From Pseudoips prasinana (taxonomy: Eukaryota; Arthropoda; Insecta; Lepidoptera; Nolidae), in NCBI GenBank assembly GCA_951640165.1, contig OX621241.1:13769001-13833000 (forward strand): DNA of 64,000 nt, read 5' to 3'. The notes under the pieces were generated by a model, which searched no databases, was not told the origin of the DNA, and was given only the letters and a program-made list of their open reading frames with translations. This document shows positions 43,741 through 53,959 of this stretch, in pieces; position 1 is the stretch's first letter, and the number at the start of each line of letters is the position of its first letter. Both the position numbers and the translations under genes were made by a program.

Positions 43741-43910
43741 CTAGCTGTGCCCCGCGGTTTTACCCGCGTTAAACTTATAAATTATATCTAACTCCATATC
43801 AAATTATATTGAAATCGCCCCAGCCGTTTTGACGTGAGGAAGTAACAAACATACACACTGACACAGTTTGTGAGTGAATACAAACTTTCGCCTTTATAAT
43901 AATAGTGTGA
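43741..43910 (-). mobile_element. short non-autonomous Helitron, type A, 170 bp
   Basis: On the minus strand it starts TCACACTATTATTATAAAGG after A. It ends AACGCGGGTAAAACCGCGGG then GCACAGCTAG before T. It is the best preserved of the three type A copies. Confidence 0.85.
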
Positions 43911-44558
43911 TAAATTGTTTTGGTCTCCTGTAATTGAGTAAGGCATTCAATTATTTATAATGATATCGATGATAGCAAGTAAGATGTATTCTTTATTGGA
44001 GATAAAATAAAATAAAAAAACTTGAGAGGTATCAAGGGATTGTATTATATTTTTTTAATTTTTAATTATATATTTTTTTAACAAATATAATGTGACATAA
44101 ACTTAATCAGTACCTAGACTCAATTTTAGTAATAAAAAAAGCAAAAAGTGTCATTACAACTTTTCGTCTTAATTTTTTCCGTCTACCCCCTTTCGCAACG
44201 CGCGATAAGGAACTTCGTTCCATAAATTTTAAAGACATTACTCTACCATACAAAAGCGCCGATAGTACAATATTCTTTGTGCTAAAATGTTTATAAATAA
44301 AAATAAATAAATGTTGTATTCTTCTATTAAAAAAACCTTTTATTTATGTAAATTTTTATTCAATTAGTAGGAATAGTCGTAAAATATAAAATAAACAACT
44401 AATTATGACCCCACCTTAATATCCGGCAGTTATAACATCCTAAGCACATTGAAAGTATGTTAATGTTCACCAAATTAGTTCTTAACTGACACGAACGACT
44501 TGAAATGAACATCCATATAATACGTGGCATATTTTTCAACCGGTCTCTTTAGTTAGTT
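43911..44558. other. AT-rich spacer, no gene
   Basis: No frame above 60 codons. Poly(T) and poly(A) tracts near 44040-44090. Confidence 0.4.
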
Positions 44559-45573
44559 CTGATTGCCCCCGTTCTTGTTTCCCCCCAATAATATATCTGT
44601 TTTAAAATTGCGTTTTATTAAATAAAATCAAGGTGGTACCGTCAAAGATAAAAGTACTGGATATATTTTCGTGTATTTATTTCAAATTGTCGCCAATCAA
44701 ATCACACATTCTGTTAGTAATTTTAAATACTACTGCTGTTTAAACAAATTATAAAGTGTTATATCAAAAAAATAACATAACATATGGCCATCACTCATTA
44801 CTTTACTACAAGTGCTTTTATTGCTTAATATATAGAAATGCTTCAACATAGAAGTCACTAATTATGATTCTATCTAATGCTTAGGTAATATATATCACTG
44901 TTAATCATCAATTAACGAGTATAAATAATCTCGTAATTTAAAGGAAATAAACTAGTATTAAAAATGGTAATAATAAAATCAACCTTTTTTACCGATTACC
45001 ATTTACATACAAGTCCTTAATTAATGAATCTAACTAATACTTGCATACTAATAAGTTATGACAAAAATGTCTAATGTAAACCATTTTAAACTTTTTATTA
45101 AAAAAATAAACAGAAGTAAAGTAATCATAAATTGGTATGCATAATTATCATTGAGCTGATTTTCGCAGGAATGACATTATTGAAATTTGCTTATTTATCG
45201 TATTTTATATCTTATTATCGTATTTTTCTGTTAATCGTCTGATCTCTATATCGTACAGTACACTTTTCTCTTCCTTTGCTTGACAGATTATTAACAAGAA
45301 TGACGAGTACAAAAGGCGTCAAGCAATAATGTAAGAACTTGAGTAAATATTTAAAATTTAATTAATTAATTTAAAAATTTCGGGGCAATCGATAATTAAT
45401 ATATGTACTATCATTGGTTCTCTGTACTCCTCCAGTTTAATTATCTCGCTCCTTATTAGCAGCAAGAAATACACATCTACTACTGAAAAAGAAAAGAAAA
45501 TATTATAAATGGCAGTCTGGTTTGACCAGCAGGGACTGTATGGCCGAAAAAAATATCACCCAATATCATCATC

Positions 45574-48500
45574 ATAGAAGTTATACTTATTCACCACGAT
45601 GGCAAATTATAACACCACCCCACCAGGTCCAGTGCATAAGCCGGCTCTGCGTGTAGTTTCGATTAACATCGAAGGTTTCTCTGAGGATAAATCGGAATTA
45701 TTGTCCGAGCTCCACCGTAAAACACGCTGTGATGTCCTCTGTGTCCAGGAGACCCACCGAGATGAAACGCAGAGCCGTCCCTACATAGCTGGACTGACCC
45801 TCATTTCCGAGACTTGTCACCCGAAACACGGTAACGCAGTGTTTGTTACTCCCGGAATGAGTGTCCTATCGACTGAAAGCTCGACCCAGAACGGCATCGA
45901 GGTAATCACCGTAAACCTCGACCACTGCTCTGTTACTTCCATTTACAAACCACCCGGTACTCCATTCCAGCTTAGGCCCCGGGAGGGTGCTGACGACCAA
46001 CTCGTTAGAATTGTCATAGGTGATTTTAATAGTCACAGTCCACTTTGGGGTTACAAAGACCTCGATGAGTGTGGTCAAGCACTTGAGACATGGGCTGAAA
46101 TGAACGACTTGGTCTTGGTTCACGACCCTAAACAGCCGGCATCCTTCAACAGTGGCCGATGGAAGAGGGGCTATAACCCGGACCTTATCTTTGTTAGCTC
46201 CAACGTAAGTTCCCAATGTGTCAAGACGGTATGCACTCCTATTCCCCGAACTCAGCACCGCCCCATCATGTGTGAAATTGTTCCGGTTGTGCGACCTTTA
46301 CAGGTCCTTCTTAAGCGCTGGTTTAACTACTCAAAGGCAAACTGGGAACAATTTGCGCGGGATATCGACAAAGCTCTCCTGATCGTGCCTCCCTCCCCGA
46401 AAGGATATGACCAGTTTATAGAGTTAGTGTGCAATGTGTCCCGAAAGCACATCCCTAGGGGTTGCCGCACATCGTACGTTCCAGGGCTGTCGAGTGATTC
46501 CGCAAAGCTATTTAAGGAGTATGAGTCTCTGTTCAATAGTAACCCGTTCGCAGAGGATACTTTGCTTGTGGGAGAAAAACTTTTATCCCAAATTAGCGAG
46601 AACCGCCGGGAAAGATGGATCAGTACAGTTACCGGTATCGACATGACCCACAATAGCAAAAAAGCCTGGAATACCATTCGGAAGCTTACTAACGATCCAC
46701 CCGCTCCCTTAACACCTGGTAAGGTTACTGCTGATCAGATAGCTCATCAGCTCATACTAAATGGCAAACCATCTGGCCGTCTCCCGAGGCCCCCAAAACC
46801 GAGCAGTTCCGCATGCTCTTGTGACCACATAAGCAAGCCTTTCCACCTACCAGACATCGTCATGGGAATAAAAGCCTTAAAGCCCGGTAAAGCCTTAGGC
46901 GTAGATAACATCTCTGTTGAGCAAATTAAACACCTTGGCCCAGTTGCTGTGTCCTGGTTGCTGCAAATGTTTAACACCTGTCTCGAAACCTCCCAAATTC
47001 CCCGCATCTGGCGAAAATCAAAGGTCATAGCTATACCAAAGCCAGGAAAACCGGTACAAGACCGTAAAAACTATCGACCTATTTCACTCCTATGCCACAC
47101 ATATAAGCTGTTTGAACGGCTGTTGCTGACACGCCTCACAAGCTTTGTCGACCCGAGATTAATCCCAGAGCAGGCAGGTTTCAGACCAATAAAGTCTTGT
47201 AGCAATCAGGTACTCAAGCTCACGCAACACTTTGAGGATGGGTTTGAACGGGGGAAGGTGACCGGTGCTGTGTTTGTAGATCTATCAGCAGCCTACGACA
47301 CAGTGAATCTGAGACGGCTTCTGTGGAAGGTGGAGACTCTGACAGCTGACTTTAAGTTCGTCAACATTCTTCGCGAACTACTCCACAACCGCCGCTTTCA
47401 GGTCCATCTTCTCTCGGAAAAAAGTCGTTGGAGGGGGCAAAAGAATGGACTTCCCCAGGGGAGTGTCTTGGCTCCGCTACTATTTAATATATATACCAAC
47501 GACCAACCATCCAGCCCAAACACTTCCCGTTTCCTATATGCGGACGATCTTGCGCTCACGTCTCAAGCGACCAGTTTTGACAAGGTTGAGGCTAATCTCA
47601 CTGCAGCACTAAGTGACCTGAGTAGGTACTATGGTGATAACTCTCTCAAGCCTAATCCCTCCAAAACTGAGTCCTGTGCTTTCCACCTTCGCAACGCTCA
47701 GGCGGGGCGTGAGCTCAAAATTGCCTGGGAAGGAGTGTCTATCACTCACAACTGCTCTCCTAAATACCTCGGCGTTATCTTGGACAGATCCCTCACCTAT
47801 AAAAGGAACTGTGAGGAACTAAAGAGGAAAGTGCACGCCCGCAATAACGTGTTGCAACGCCTAGTCACAACCAAATGGGGAGCAACGCCGCAAGTGCTGC
47901 GGACGTCAGGACTGGCGCTAGCATTTTCTGCCGGCGAATACGCTTGCTCAGTTTGGGCCCGCTCCACGCACGCAAGGCGAGTGGATACAGCCTTAAACGA
48001 ATCGTGCCGGATAATCACTGGGTGTTTGAAGCCGACCCCGGTAAATTTGCTGTATCCACTGGCTGGCATAGCGCCACCAGACGTTCGCAGGACTGTAGCA
48101 AGCTCCCTAGAAAGGGCCAAAATGGATGGTGATCCCCGGCACCCCCTCTATGGGCATAGGCTACCGCCGCAAAGGCTTAAAAGCCGAAATAGTTTTGCCA
48201 AATGCACCACGCCACTAACGACCGATCCCTCAACAGCGAGATGCAGCATCTGGCGTGCACAAAAAGGATTCATGGATCAGTTTGTCACGCTTTCCGAAAG
48301 CCTCCCACCTGGACATCAATTACCGTGGCCGATCTGGAAGTCCCTAAACAGACTCCGGACTCAGGTGGGCCGAAGCAAAGAAAACATGTCTAGGTGGGGA
48401 CTGTCGAACAACCCCAAAATGGACTGTATTTGCGGAGCATCGGTCCAATCCATGGCCCATCTAACAGCTTGCCCAGCCTGCCCTGCCACATGTTCATGGC

Positions 48501-48605
48501 ACGATCTTAAAAGTGCCACAAGCAGGGCAATCAGTGTGGCCACGTTCTGGGCCACAAAAATTTGACGAGTTTGCCATCGAAACGCTAAGAAGATAGAAGT
48601 TATAC
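45574..48605 (+). mobile_element. non-LTR retrotransposon with 13-bp target duplication
   Basis: ATAGAAGTTATAC occurs exactly at 45574-45586 and 48593-48605, enclosing 3006 bp. Only 12 bp precede the ATG. About 27 bp follow the stop, with no poly(A); the 3' end is CGAAACGCTAAGAAG. Either the copy is 5'-truncated just before its second ORF or the element has a single ORF. Confidence 0.85.
45599..48565 (+). CDS. intact endonuclease/reverse transcriptase, 988 aa
   Basis: The protein nicks target DNA and copies element RNA there (target-primed reverse transcription). An APE-type endonuclease occupies about residues 15-230: N23 in SINIEG, E51 in VQETH, D142 and N144 in GDFNSH, D195 in NPDLIF, and H220 in TQHRP, where the common Ser-Asp of SDH is replaced. 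The RT domain spans about 440-720, with KPGKALGVD, KNYRPISLL, the Asp in FVDLSAAYD, GLPQGSVLAPLLF, and the YADD active site at 647-650. The C-terminus has a CxC-x8-H-x3-C finger (CICGASVQSMAHLTAC). No stop or frameshift. The start context ACGATGG is good. It fits a Jockey-superfamily LINE; the clade is unsure (Daphne- or Jockey-like). Confidence 0.93.
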   Translation: MANYNTTPPGPVHKPALRVVSINIEGFSEDKSELLSELHRKTRCDVLCVQETHRDETQSRPYIAGLTLISETCHPKHGNAVFVTPGMSVLSTESSTQNGIEVITVNLDHCSVTSIYKPPGTPFQLRPREGADDQLVRIVIGDFNSHSPLWGYKDLDECGQALETWAEMNDLVLVHDPKQPASFNSGRWKRGYNPDLIFVSSNVSSQCVKTVCTPIPRTQHRPIMCEIVPVVRPLQVLLKRWFNYSKANWEQFARDIDKALLIVPPSPKGYDQFIELVCNVSRKHIPRGCRTSYVPGLSSDSAKLFKEYESLFNSNPFAEDTLLVGEKLLSQISENRRERWISTVTGIDMTHNSKKAWNTIRKLTNDPPAPLTPGKVTADQIAHQLILNGKPSGRLPRPPKPSSSACSCDHISKPFHLPDIVMGIKALKPGKALGVDNISVEQIKHLGPVAVSWLLQMFNTCLETSQIPRIWRKSKVIAIPKPGKPVQDRKNYRPISLLCHTYKLFERLLLTRLTSFVDPRLIPEQAGFRPIKSCSNQVLKLTQHFEDGFERGKVTGAVFVDLSAAYDTVNLRRLLWKVETLTADFKFVNILRELLHNRRFQVHLLSEKSRWRGQKNGLPQGSVLAPLLFNIYTNDQPSSPNTSRFLYADDLALTSQATSFDKVEANLTAALSDLSRYYGDNSLKPNPSKTESCAFHLRNAQAGRELKIAWEGVSITHNCSPKYLGVILDRSLTYKRNCEELKRKVHARNNVLQRLVTTKWGATPQVLRTSGLALAFSAGEYACSVWARSTHARRVDTALNESCRIITGCLKPTPVNLLYPLAGIAPPDVRRTVASSLERAKMDGDPRHPLYGHRLPPQRLKSRNSFAKCTTPLTTDPSTARCSIWRAQKGFMDQFVTLSESLPPGHQLPWPIWKSLNRLRTQVGRSKENMSRWGLSNNPKMDCICGASVQSMAHLTACPACPATCSWHDLKSATSRAISVATFWATKI

Positions 48606-48654
48606 AATATCGTTTTAATAACTTTCGGGGGGAAACAAGAACGGGGGGAATCAG

Positions 48655-49477
48655 CATGAACCCCATAATCTGCCCCCCCTCCCTTTCAAACTAACTGTAA
48701 TATTAGGAAAACAATGTAAGTATGGGTTTCACTTTTTTCGTATTATGTACTTTTTAACTATTGCTAGATGATCTCTTAAATCTCAATAAGTATGAGAGAT
48801 ATTTTTATAGAGATAATTTAGGAATACTCGGTCTAATTACAATAGGAATTCTAAGTTCATTGTTGATAAAATACAAATAAATGCTATAAAAATATATTGT
48901 CAATTTTATTTTACGACGATTTTACGACAATGCGTGGTAAAATTGGAACTTTTTATGGAATGTTCTATTAATACCTAGTGTTCTGAAGAAGTTTTGCTCT
49001 AAATTAGTGAGCCGAATATTGGTTCTTCCGAGTCTCACGTGATAAATGGACAGTCCCTTTTTTAATTAAGGGGAATATCGGTGAACTACTAGGTGTGAGT
49101 AATTAGTGGCTAGCTCACGTATCCCGTTTATCTATATACATTATCTAAGCGGCGAAAGCACGATTTTGTAGATTTGCTCAACGGAAAAAAGATTATTTGC
49201 ATATTGACTCTCCTAAGGGCTTACTCGGAAAGCTTAGCATTCAATTTCATTTGGTTTTATATTGCAGGATAGGAATGTTTGCAGATAAATAAATGTTGCC
49301 AGGGTTTGAACAAAAGTAACGCTGGATGATTTTTCAAACGACTTCAATAGAAGATAGTTATTTATTCGGATTTGTTTTTATATGTATGGGGGATTTCTCG
49401 GTTGTTTGTAAATCAATTTTAATAATTCAATTGTAATATTTATGGTATTGTCCTTTATAGAGCTTGCTCATGCAGTT
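48655..49477. other. AT-rich spacer, no gene
   Basis: No frame of interest. A run CTGCCCCCCCTCCC (48671-48684) lies just beyond the inverted repeat. Confidence 0.4.
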
Positions 49478-49880
49478 GCCATGTGAAAGTTTGTTTGACC
49501 ACATGATAGGGAAGTTGCCTTCCGTTCCAAAGGTTGCGGGTTCGATCCTTGCACAAAACAATATTTGTTCATGAACATGTCTATTAGTCTCGGTCAGATT
49601 AATTTTCTGTGAATTAAATACATATATTTGCAAAATAAAAATGTTTAAATATTTCTATCCGTTGTCTAGTATCAATAGTACAGACGCCAGCACATCAAGC
49701 TACCCCAAACTGTCAAATTTCCCCAATTGAAAGTGAACCTTATGCTTATGTGATAAAATTGAAAATCTATAAAATAAATTTGACAGATTGGGGAAGTTGG
49801 GTGTGCTGGCGTCTGTACAAGCTCTGCTCAGTTGGGGCTAGATGTCGCTGTGTGATATGTGCCGGATATTTATTTATTTT
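49478..49880 (+). mobile_element. tRNA-headed SINE, interrupted by the GTAC MITE
   Basis: Head with B box GCGGGTTCGATCCTTGC, body ATTTGTTCATGAACATGTCT, and the 3' domain AAGCTCTGCTCAGTTGGGGC then an (ATTT)n end. The MITE at 49682-49814 splits the conserved ATAGTACAAGCTCTGC at its GTAC. Confidence 0.8.
49682..49814 (+). mobile_element. 133-bp MITE, GTAC target duplication, copy 3
   Basis: Ends AGACGCCAGCACATC and GTGTGCTGGCGTCT. GTAC lies at 49678-49681 and 49815-49818. It has the same length and orientation as copy 1. The uninterrupted SINE target can be read in other SINE copies as AGTACAAGCTC. Confidence 0.92.
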
Positions 49881-49905
49881 GATGTTTCTTTTAAACAGTT
49901 ATTAT

Positions 49906-50497
49906 TGAAGTTATACTTCTTTTGGCGCGATGGAGAAAAATGATGAGAGTGAATTTTTACGATGCGCGCGCACACCGACACCAAAAAATTTAACAGCATG
50001 ACGTTAGTTCTACATACATACATACATACATAGACTCACGCCTGTTTCCCAGAGGGGTAGGCAGAGACAACGGATTTCCATTTGTCACGATCTTTGCATA
50101 CTTCTTTTGCCTCGATTACTGACATTATATTCTTCATACATGCTCGCCGGTTTAGGGTACTTCTGACCTGCCCTTTCTTGAGAACATCTCCAATTTGGTC
50201 AGAGAATGTTCGACGTGGTCTTCCCCTTTCGGTTGTCCCATTCACACAGGCCAGGTATACTTCTTTTGTCAATCTTCTTTCATTCATCCTTTCTAAATGG
50301 CCAAACCATCTCAGCATGCCTTTTTCAATCTTTGTGACTACATCCTCTTTCACACCACAACGCTCTCTTACATCAGTATTTCGAATTCTGTCTCTCAAAG
50401 TCACACCACACATACTTCTAGGTGGTATGAAACTACGTTAGTTCTAGGTGGTATGAAAATTGAATGTTCAAGTTGTAAATTAAGAAGTATAACTTCT
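49906..50497. repeat. small repeat with inverted AGAAGTTATACTTCT-type ends, host of the LINE fragment
   Basis: GAAGTTATACTTCT (49907-49920) recurs inverted as AGAAGTATAACTTC (50483-50496). Without the LINE fragment and one target copy the unit is about 160 bp. The left half (GGCGCGATGGAGAAAAATGA ... GCGCGCGCACACC) is a common lepidopteran sequence in my recollection. Confidence 0.55.
50013..50434 (-). mobile_element. RTE-type LINE 3' fragment with 12-bp target duplication
   Basis: ACGTTAGTTCTA occurs at 50001-50012 and 50435-50446. On the minus strand the fragment encodes about 125 residues of the LINE C-terminus ([50 protein letters not shown]). It ends AGAGGGGTAGGC...CTCTGGGAAACAGGCGTGAG and a (TATG)n tail. 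It is a dead, 5'-truncated copy. Confidence 0.9.
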
Positions 50498-50990
50498 AAC
50501 GCGTGTACATAAGTACACACAAGTTTTTTATCATAATTATCTATTCATAATAAATAAGTAGTTGTTGTTTAAGGTATGTGATTACATCTATGAGTATCTT
50601 TATGTGAACTTATTTCATAACTTATTGGAAGCATAATGTAATACTTAAGCTGTATAGAATGATACTTAAATCTTTGTTTGGAGGCCGTCGACTAGAAATA
50701 ATCAGGTATGGTTTTAAAACTAAAATATTTAAAAAGTTAGACATCAATCGTGAAGGTACTAATGAATTATAGGATCAATCTAACCACCAAAATAAACAAA
50801 CATAGAAAACCAGTTATATAATATACGACCAAGTATTATTAACTTCATAGGCAAGTAAAGCTCCTTAAGTTAGACTTAAATATATGTCTAGTTGTTTGGC
50901 AATCAATTTAGTCAGTAGGACGTTTAAAAAAAGAGGTTCATGATTGTGTTATATGTACATCCAAGTCAGCAAACAGACATGTGGCCCGCC
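50498..50990. other. no gene; AT-rich spacer
   Basis: No frame or assignable repeat seen. Confidence 0.4.
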
Positions 50991-50993
50991 TTA

Positions 50994-51229
50994 GGGCCAG
51001 CGCAGACCGAGAGGAGCGCAGCGGAGAGGATTTTATTAAGGCACTAAAATCAACTTTAAAATTATTTAAATAAAGTGCATGTATGCTTGAACATTATATG
51101 CCCGAGACCGCGCGGGCGTTTTATGTCAGGTTCAAGCATTATGCACTTTATTCCTATAATTCTAAAGTTGATTTTCTAGTGCCTTAATAAAATCATCTCC
51201 GCTGCGCTCCTCTAGGTCTGCGCTGGCCC
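50994..51229. mobile_element. 236-bp Tourist-type MITE, TTA target duplication
   Basis: Starts GGGCCAGCGCAGACCGAGAG and ends with the near complement. TTA at 50991-50993 and 51230-51232. Same length and internal structure as 38380-38615, including AAATAAAGTGCATG and GCACTTTATTCCTATA. Confidence 0.92.
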
Positions 51230-51298
51230 TTATGGTAAGTGGTTACCATGGTCGAACGCCGGCAAAACCCAGGGCCCGTCATGCCCGGGTGCCTATGG

Positions 51299-51536
51299 AT
51301 TGCTCATAGCCAGATGTTCTCACCGGTCATCAGTGTTCAGCACCGATGTTCAGTCCATAGATGAGTGACCGCCAAAGTGGTTTAATTTCTGAGCATCTCT
51401 GTGCTTCGTAGGGGATGTTAAGCTGTCGGACCTGGTTGTAGCCATTAGCAACAGTCGTTAAGCCATGTCAGAGGCAAATTGGGCAGCTTGAACAACTCTG
51501 GGTAACCACTGCCCATACGATAAGTAAGTAAGTAAG
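51299..51536 (+). mobile_element. 5S-rRNA-derived SINE, copy 3 (head damaged)
   Basis: The C-box-like region CCATAGATGAGTGACCGCC and the full body are kept, with the end CCCATACGATAAGTAAGTAAGTAAG as a growing (TAAG)n tail. The GTTAAGCAAC part is rearranged. Confidence 0.8.
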
Positions 51537-52590
51537 TATGGATTGCTGTAGTTCCAGTTCTGTAAATTAAACATGTCATCAGTGAATTGTTAGCAATATA
51601 ATTACTAAAGTTTCAGTTTTCTTTTAGCTAATAACATTCTTGTAAATATATAAGCGAAATCAAATTAATTATTTCATACTTATCCAACATGTAACTTAAT
51701 TAACGCACATCCTGAAAATAGTTTGTTCAGAATCGTTTACTGAATCGATTTAGATCATTTTTAATATCGGTAATTTTTTTCCCAAAATAATTAAAACTAC
51801 GGAAATTATCGTTATATTAACCCTGAACAGTCAAAACAAATTGAAATGGACCGTAAGTCAAAGTAATAAGACTATTAAATAGCAGTTTTATTTGTATTCA
51901 TACAAATTCCATCATTCAACACTAAATAAAGCAAAATAAACTTTATTCCAAGAAACTTATTTAGTAAATAACAAGTTAAATTAAAAATTTAGTGTATGTG
52001 TTATAATTATAGCATAATATTATAATTGGGGTGTTTGAGGGTGTGCGGTAATTACGTTACATGTTGTATATAAACATCGGGTATCACCGTCAAGACTGTC
52101 TATGCCGCAGTCTTTGTATGGCGACAATTATTTTAGTCCTTATTTACTCACGAAACACATTTAGAAACTTAGAGTCCCGGCAAAAAGCACTACGTGAGGG
52201 TTCAAACGGGGTGCCCTTCCAGAGTCCCCGTGACCGTACTGTACGCACTTTTCACTATATACGGAACAATTGGCACTGTGTACTTTCACTGATCACTAGC
52301 AATTATTCGTTTTTTACTTCTTCCAGTTGATTTGCCTTCATTTTCACTTGATGGCCCGTCCTGTCTCGATATACTGCTTATATACCCCTAAATTGTAATA
52401 AATAATAAACATTCTGAAAGTTATTATTTTATTTCTAGAACCTTTCCAATATTCCAGATTAATTGAGATACTTCTGACCTTGTCTTTTTCTTTTCTATCA
52501 GCAAACATCGCACGATCTCTTATTATTTATTCTAGATCTACCTAATCTCCCTGTACATCCTAGAGTTAGCATTATTTGTTAAATGTAATA
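51537..52590. other. no supported gene; one GC-richer block
   Basis: 52050-52380 is less AT-rich. Read on the minus strand, TATATAGTGAAAAGTGCGTACAG precedes GGGGACTCTGGAAGGGCACC, which resembles a transcribed leader but has no frame to follow. The plus frame 52061-52330 has no motif. Confidence 0.35.
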
Positions 52591-52594
52591 AAAA

Positions 52595-52980
52595 CTTATT
52601 TGTATACTTCAACCAAACTAGACAACGGAATACAGGTCTGAGATCGCAATATCAGAATTTGTTATGTACAGGTGCATACAACAACAGTCTTCTGAAAAAA
52701 AGTGTTATTTATATGGCACTTGTTATCTTCAATAAGCTGCCAAACAGCATTAAAGATCTCCCATTGGAAAGATTCAAAAAACACCTCTCAGCCCTGCTAG
52801 CTGAAAAATGCTATTATACCTTGCAAGAATTCCTAGATGATAAGCAAATTTACATTACATATCCATGTCTTTTTATTGTAAAAATGAATTTGCATGCTTT
52901 ATTAAGGCAGAATGTACAAGGATTCTTCAAAATGTATTTTAACAACTAATGTTTGTACCTACATTCAAAGCAAATAAAGA
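52595..52980 (+). mobile_element. 5'-truncated LINE 3' fragment with (TATTC)n tail
   Basis: It encodes the C-terminal end TRQRNTGLRSQ...VIFNKLPNSIKDLPLERFKK, then HLSALLAEKCYYTLQEFLDD, stopping at 52947. The 3' end is CAAATAAAGATATTCTATTC, i.e. (TATTC)n. It interrupts a repeat whose intact relative is at 43300-43520. A solo reverse (GAATA)n end of the same kind lies near 62570-62600. Confidence 0.8.
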
Positions 52981-53955
52981 TATTCTATTCTATTCTCAAT
53001 TTGGCATTAAAAATGTTACATGCCCTTTTTAGCAGGGATCCTCTTTCTTTTGTTCTAGTATTGGCTAGGACATTCTCGAGATGTTACAAAAGCCATTTAA
53101 AAACTGATACTGGGAATCGAACCCCGAACGTGAAAATATAGATCTACATTGAATCTGGCCAAATATCCTAGAGATATCTAGGCTAGCTATTTTTTCTAAT
53201 ATTATAATTAAGTATATTAATTAAGAAGTAAAATGATCGATGTCTTCATAGTTCAAGTGCGGTCGCGGAGCAGGAAGAAAACCTTAACCCTTACTGGTGG
53301 CCAGTGTATATTAAATATAAAAGAAAATAAAGTAATATATATTGAAGCTTTCACCTCTTACGTATATTTTATTTTGGTTGTTATATCAATTGCATCTATC
53401 GTAACCTGTCTCGAAACCTGTAAGGCCACAGGGTCGAACTCTATGAAATTGTATTTTATTTTCGCAAAAATTACGAACAATATTGACTAATGAAGTCATT
53501 ATTAGATTTTATGTACCTATGTCTGTTTCTTACCTCATCATGATTTTCTTACCCATCTTAGCTGACACTCTGACAGTTATAAAATTTAATATTTAAGTAA
53601 ATAATAGGCCAAAATTAATACTCGTTTAATTATGTAATAACTGAATTGGTGGTAAATCATGAGATACATCTTGTAAGAAGTCAGTTAGTTAAATAGTAGC
53701 AAGTAAAGTACTGAAATAGAAAATACATAGTAATAACGCAAATAGACTAGTGGGACGTAGACTATGTATACTATCTTAGGAATCAAATGCCTGAAGAAGC
53801 CTCATTTTAGGTTTTCAATCCGATTTTAATTTATTTATAACCAATGTCAAGTGCAGCTTGATATTCTAGCGCTAGTTTTATAGATATTTAGAATATAAAA
53901 TAGAGGTAAACACAGATGAATTCCGACATAGCTACTCATGGCAGAATGCGGATGG
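52981..53955. other. repeat remnant then AT-rich spacer
   Basis: The first ~150 bp continue the interrupted SINE-like repeat (GATACTGGGAATCGAACCCC near 53105). The frame 53233-53490 contains one hydrophobic stretch (YFILVVISIASIV) but no start context, homology or neighbours to support it. Confidence 0.4.
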
Positions 53956-53959
53956 ATTT

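Larger units (their letters stand above)
44559..48654. mobile_element. unit ended by 28-bp inverted repeats, invaded by a LINE
   Basis: CTGATTGCCCCCGTTCTTGT then TTCCCCCC (44559-44586) recurs inverted at 48627-48654 with a single mismatch. Removing the LINE (45587-48605, one target copy kept) leaves about 1.08 kb of non-coding AT-rich DNA between the repeats. No target duplication outside the repeats was found, so the ends may extend further or the pair may be a foldback remnant. No transposase is present. Confidence 0.6.

Noticed and set aside
44559..48654. LTR retrotransposon or Polinton ends
   Set aside because: The terminal repeats are inverted, only 28 bp, and no integrase, protease or capsid gene is present.
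53233..53490. Small membrane protein
   Set aside because: One hydrophobic segment arises readily from TTA/ATT-rich DNA. No homology or neighbours support it.
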